Source: Haloferax larsenii JCM 13917 | Lineage (GTDB): Archaea; Halobacteriota; Halobacteria; Halobacteriales; Haloferacaceae | Assembly: GCF_000336955.1 (NCBI RefSeq) | Contig: NZ_AOLI01000004.1 | Coordinates: 65,305-105,836, forward strand | Direction of reading: 5' to 3' | Length of the DNA: 40,532 nt | Shown here: positions 39,821 to 40,532 of the stretch, in pieces | Layout: each line of letters begins with the position of its first letter | Position numbering within the stretch: the first letter of the stretch is position 1 | Program-made: the position numbers and the translations under genes | Notes under the pieces: model-generated | Seen by the model: the letters and a program-made list of their open reading frames with translations, nothing else | What the model was told of the DNA's origin: nothing | Database searches by the model: none

Positions 39821-40532
39821 TTAGCTCCGTAGATAAGATCTCCACCCAGCTCTGAGATTGATTTCACCACAGAACATTTTCTCTCGGATCTCGGCATCGA
39901 GTTCCTCGAACAGTTCCTCGAAAGCGTCCGGGGCCAGATCGGGACAACTTGCCCCTTTTCGATACAATCGAAGATTCGGATGCTCATGATAATACTCTCC
40001 ATCATCGTCCCTAGTCCATCGAAACTGTAGGTGACGTGTACTCTCACCCGGTAGATTCTTGAAGACATCTGCTCCTCGTTCAGGAACGTACACGTGCTGA
40101 GCTTCCTTCGCTTCTAATTTAGGATACTCCTCATACACCCACTCGATTAGTGGTTCATAATCGACTTCCTCTCCTGAAAACGTCATCTCTCGAATGCTCT
40201 CCGGGATAGCTCCGAGTAGTGACGAAAAATACTCAGCGCTTATCCAGCCAAAATTTGAGGTCTTATTACTATTTTCGTCAGTCCATCGAATACGAAGCCC
40301 CAATTTCCCGTCCTCAAATACGCTGGAGTCACCGTTCAGTCTCTTGAGTTGCAGTAGTTTCCGATGCCCAGAGCTAGGATTGTAGTCAGAAATAATCATC
40401 TCAAGCTGCTCATATTCCAGATACCGTGCATATTCAGCTAGAAGATAACGATCTAATTTTGATAACGAGACATCAGAAACGAGTGAGAGACAGAAATCGT
40501 AGATACGTCTCCACTTGATTTCTACCCTTTCT
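39821..40532 (-). CDS. Partial gene running off the right edge
   Basis: At least 237 residues, 5' end missing. The frame has no stop from 40532 down to its stop at 39821. An internal Met at 40399 is not needed as a start, because about 44 upstream codons (KWRRIYDFCLS, then DRYLLAEYARYLEYEQLEM) read as good protein continuous with it. The visible part is acidic and mixed alpha/beta. Two blocks look related to each other: LGLRIRWTDENSNKT ... GEEVDYEPL and HLQFRWTRDDDGEYY ... GEINLRAGW, which suggests an internal duplication. Codon use is AT-rich compared with the transfer genes. The 'RYLL.EYARYLE' segment recalls C-terminal regions of PD-(D/E)XK-type proteins, a weak hint only. Confidence 0.65.
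   Translation of the reverse strand, partial: ERVEIKWRRIYDFCLSLVSDVSLSKLDRYLLAEYARYLEYEQLEMIISDYNPSSGHRKLLQLKRLNGDSSVFEDGKLGLRIRWTDENSNKTSNFGWISAEYFSSLLGAIPESIREMTFSGEEVDYEPLIEWVYEEYPKLEAKEAQHVYVPERGADVFKNLPGESTRHLQFRWTRDDDGEYYHEHPNLRLYRKGASCPDLAPDAFEELFEELDAEIREKMFCGEINLRAGWRSYLRS

Noticed and set aside
1-40532. CRISPR arrays, tRNA or rRNA genes, transposases, integrases
   Set aside because: I looked for regular spacer repeats, tRNA-like cloverleaf segments, transposase motifs and tyrosine-recombinase motifs and saw none. Only the short motif families described above repeat.

Overview
The window looks like part of a haloarchaeal (class Halobacteria) megaplasmid or integrated conjugative element. 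The proteins are strongly acidic (rich in Asp/Glu), the DNA is GC-rich with AT-rich islands, TATA boxes lie about 28-30 bp before leaderless start codons, and the families are typical of halophilic archaea (TFB, PCNA, RPA with its COG3390 partner, DUF6166, DUF6141, TumE with an HVO_A0114-type regulator). I see no rRNA, tRNA, insertion sequence or CRISPR array, and no replication initiator (Orc1/Cdc6, RepH) or relaxase. No stretch over about 300 bp lacks a gene; the longest gap, 14640-14935, is a divergent regulatory region.

Layout. 1-9.9 kb, minus strand: a VWA/HELLH protein, its AAA+ partner, a DUF932-like protein, a DUF6166 protein, a PCNA sliding clamp with an N-terminal helix-hairpin-helix, and a regulator/nucleotidyltransferase pair resembling AbiEi/AbiEii. 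10-12.4 kb: an operon with two unknown proteins, a TFB and a small zinc protein. 12.6-14.9 kb: an AT-rich HEPN-like cargo gene and a TumE toxin-antitoxin module under a double operator. 14.9-19.1 kb: an OB-fold protein, a zinc-finger protein and an RPA fused to its usual separate partner. 19.4-26.6 kb: a DUF6141 membrane protein, a YhaO/YhaN (Mre11/Rad50-like) pair and a primase-polymerase. 26.8-32.7 kb: a 1364-residue VirB4/HerA-like ATPase, a pilin-like protein, a small DUF7557-like protein and a four-helix membrane protein. 32.7-36.8 kb: cargo genes (zinc ribbon, DUF457 membrane protein, beta-propeller/TPR protein, DUF4209-like protein). 37-39.7 kb: a large surface protein and another pilin-like protein. 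From 39.8 kb a gene runs off the right edge.

How it may fit together. The element appears to carry its own DNA-processing set (clamp, ssDNA-binding protein, primase, nuclease/SMC-like pair) and its own transcription factor, plus a conjugation-like surface machine. Two regulatory networks can be read directly in the DNA. In the first, TGCG-N5-CGCA dyads repeated every 17 bp sit about 46-49 bp upstream of the start codons of all three small membrane-protein genes of the putative transfer apparatus. In the second, promoters of the VWA, AAA+, DUF932-like, PCNA, TFB-operon and RPA genes, and probably the nucleotidyltransferase, share a TATA box followed within 1-4 bp (transcription direction) by a short inverted repeat, usually with a CTTT-like centre. 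These suggest separate co-regulation of a transfer regulon and a replication/chaperone regulon. The proteins that bind them are unknown.
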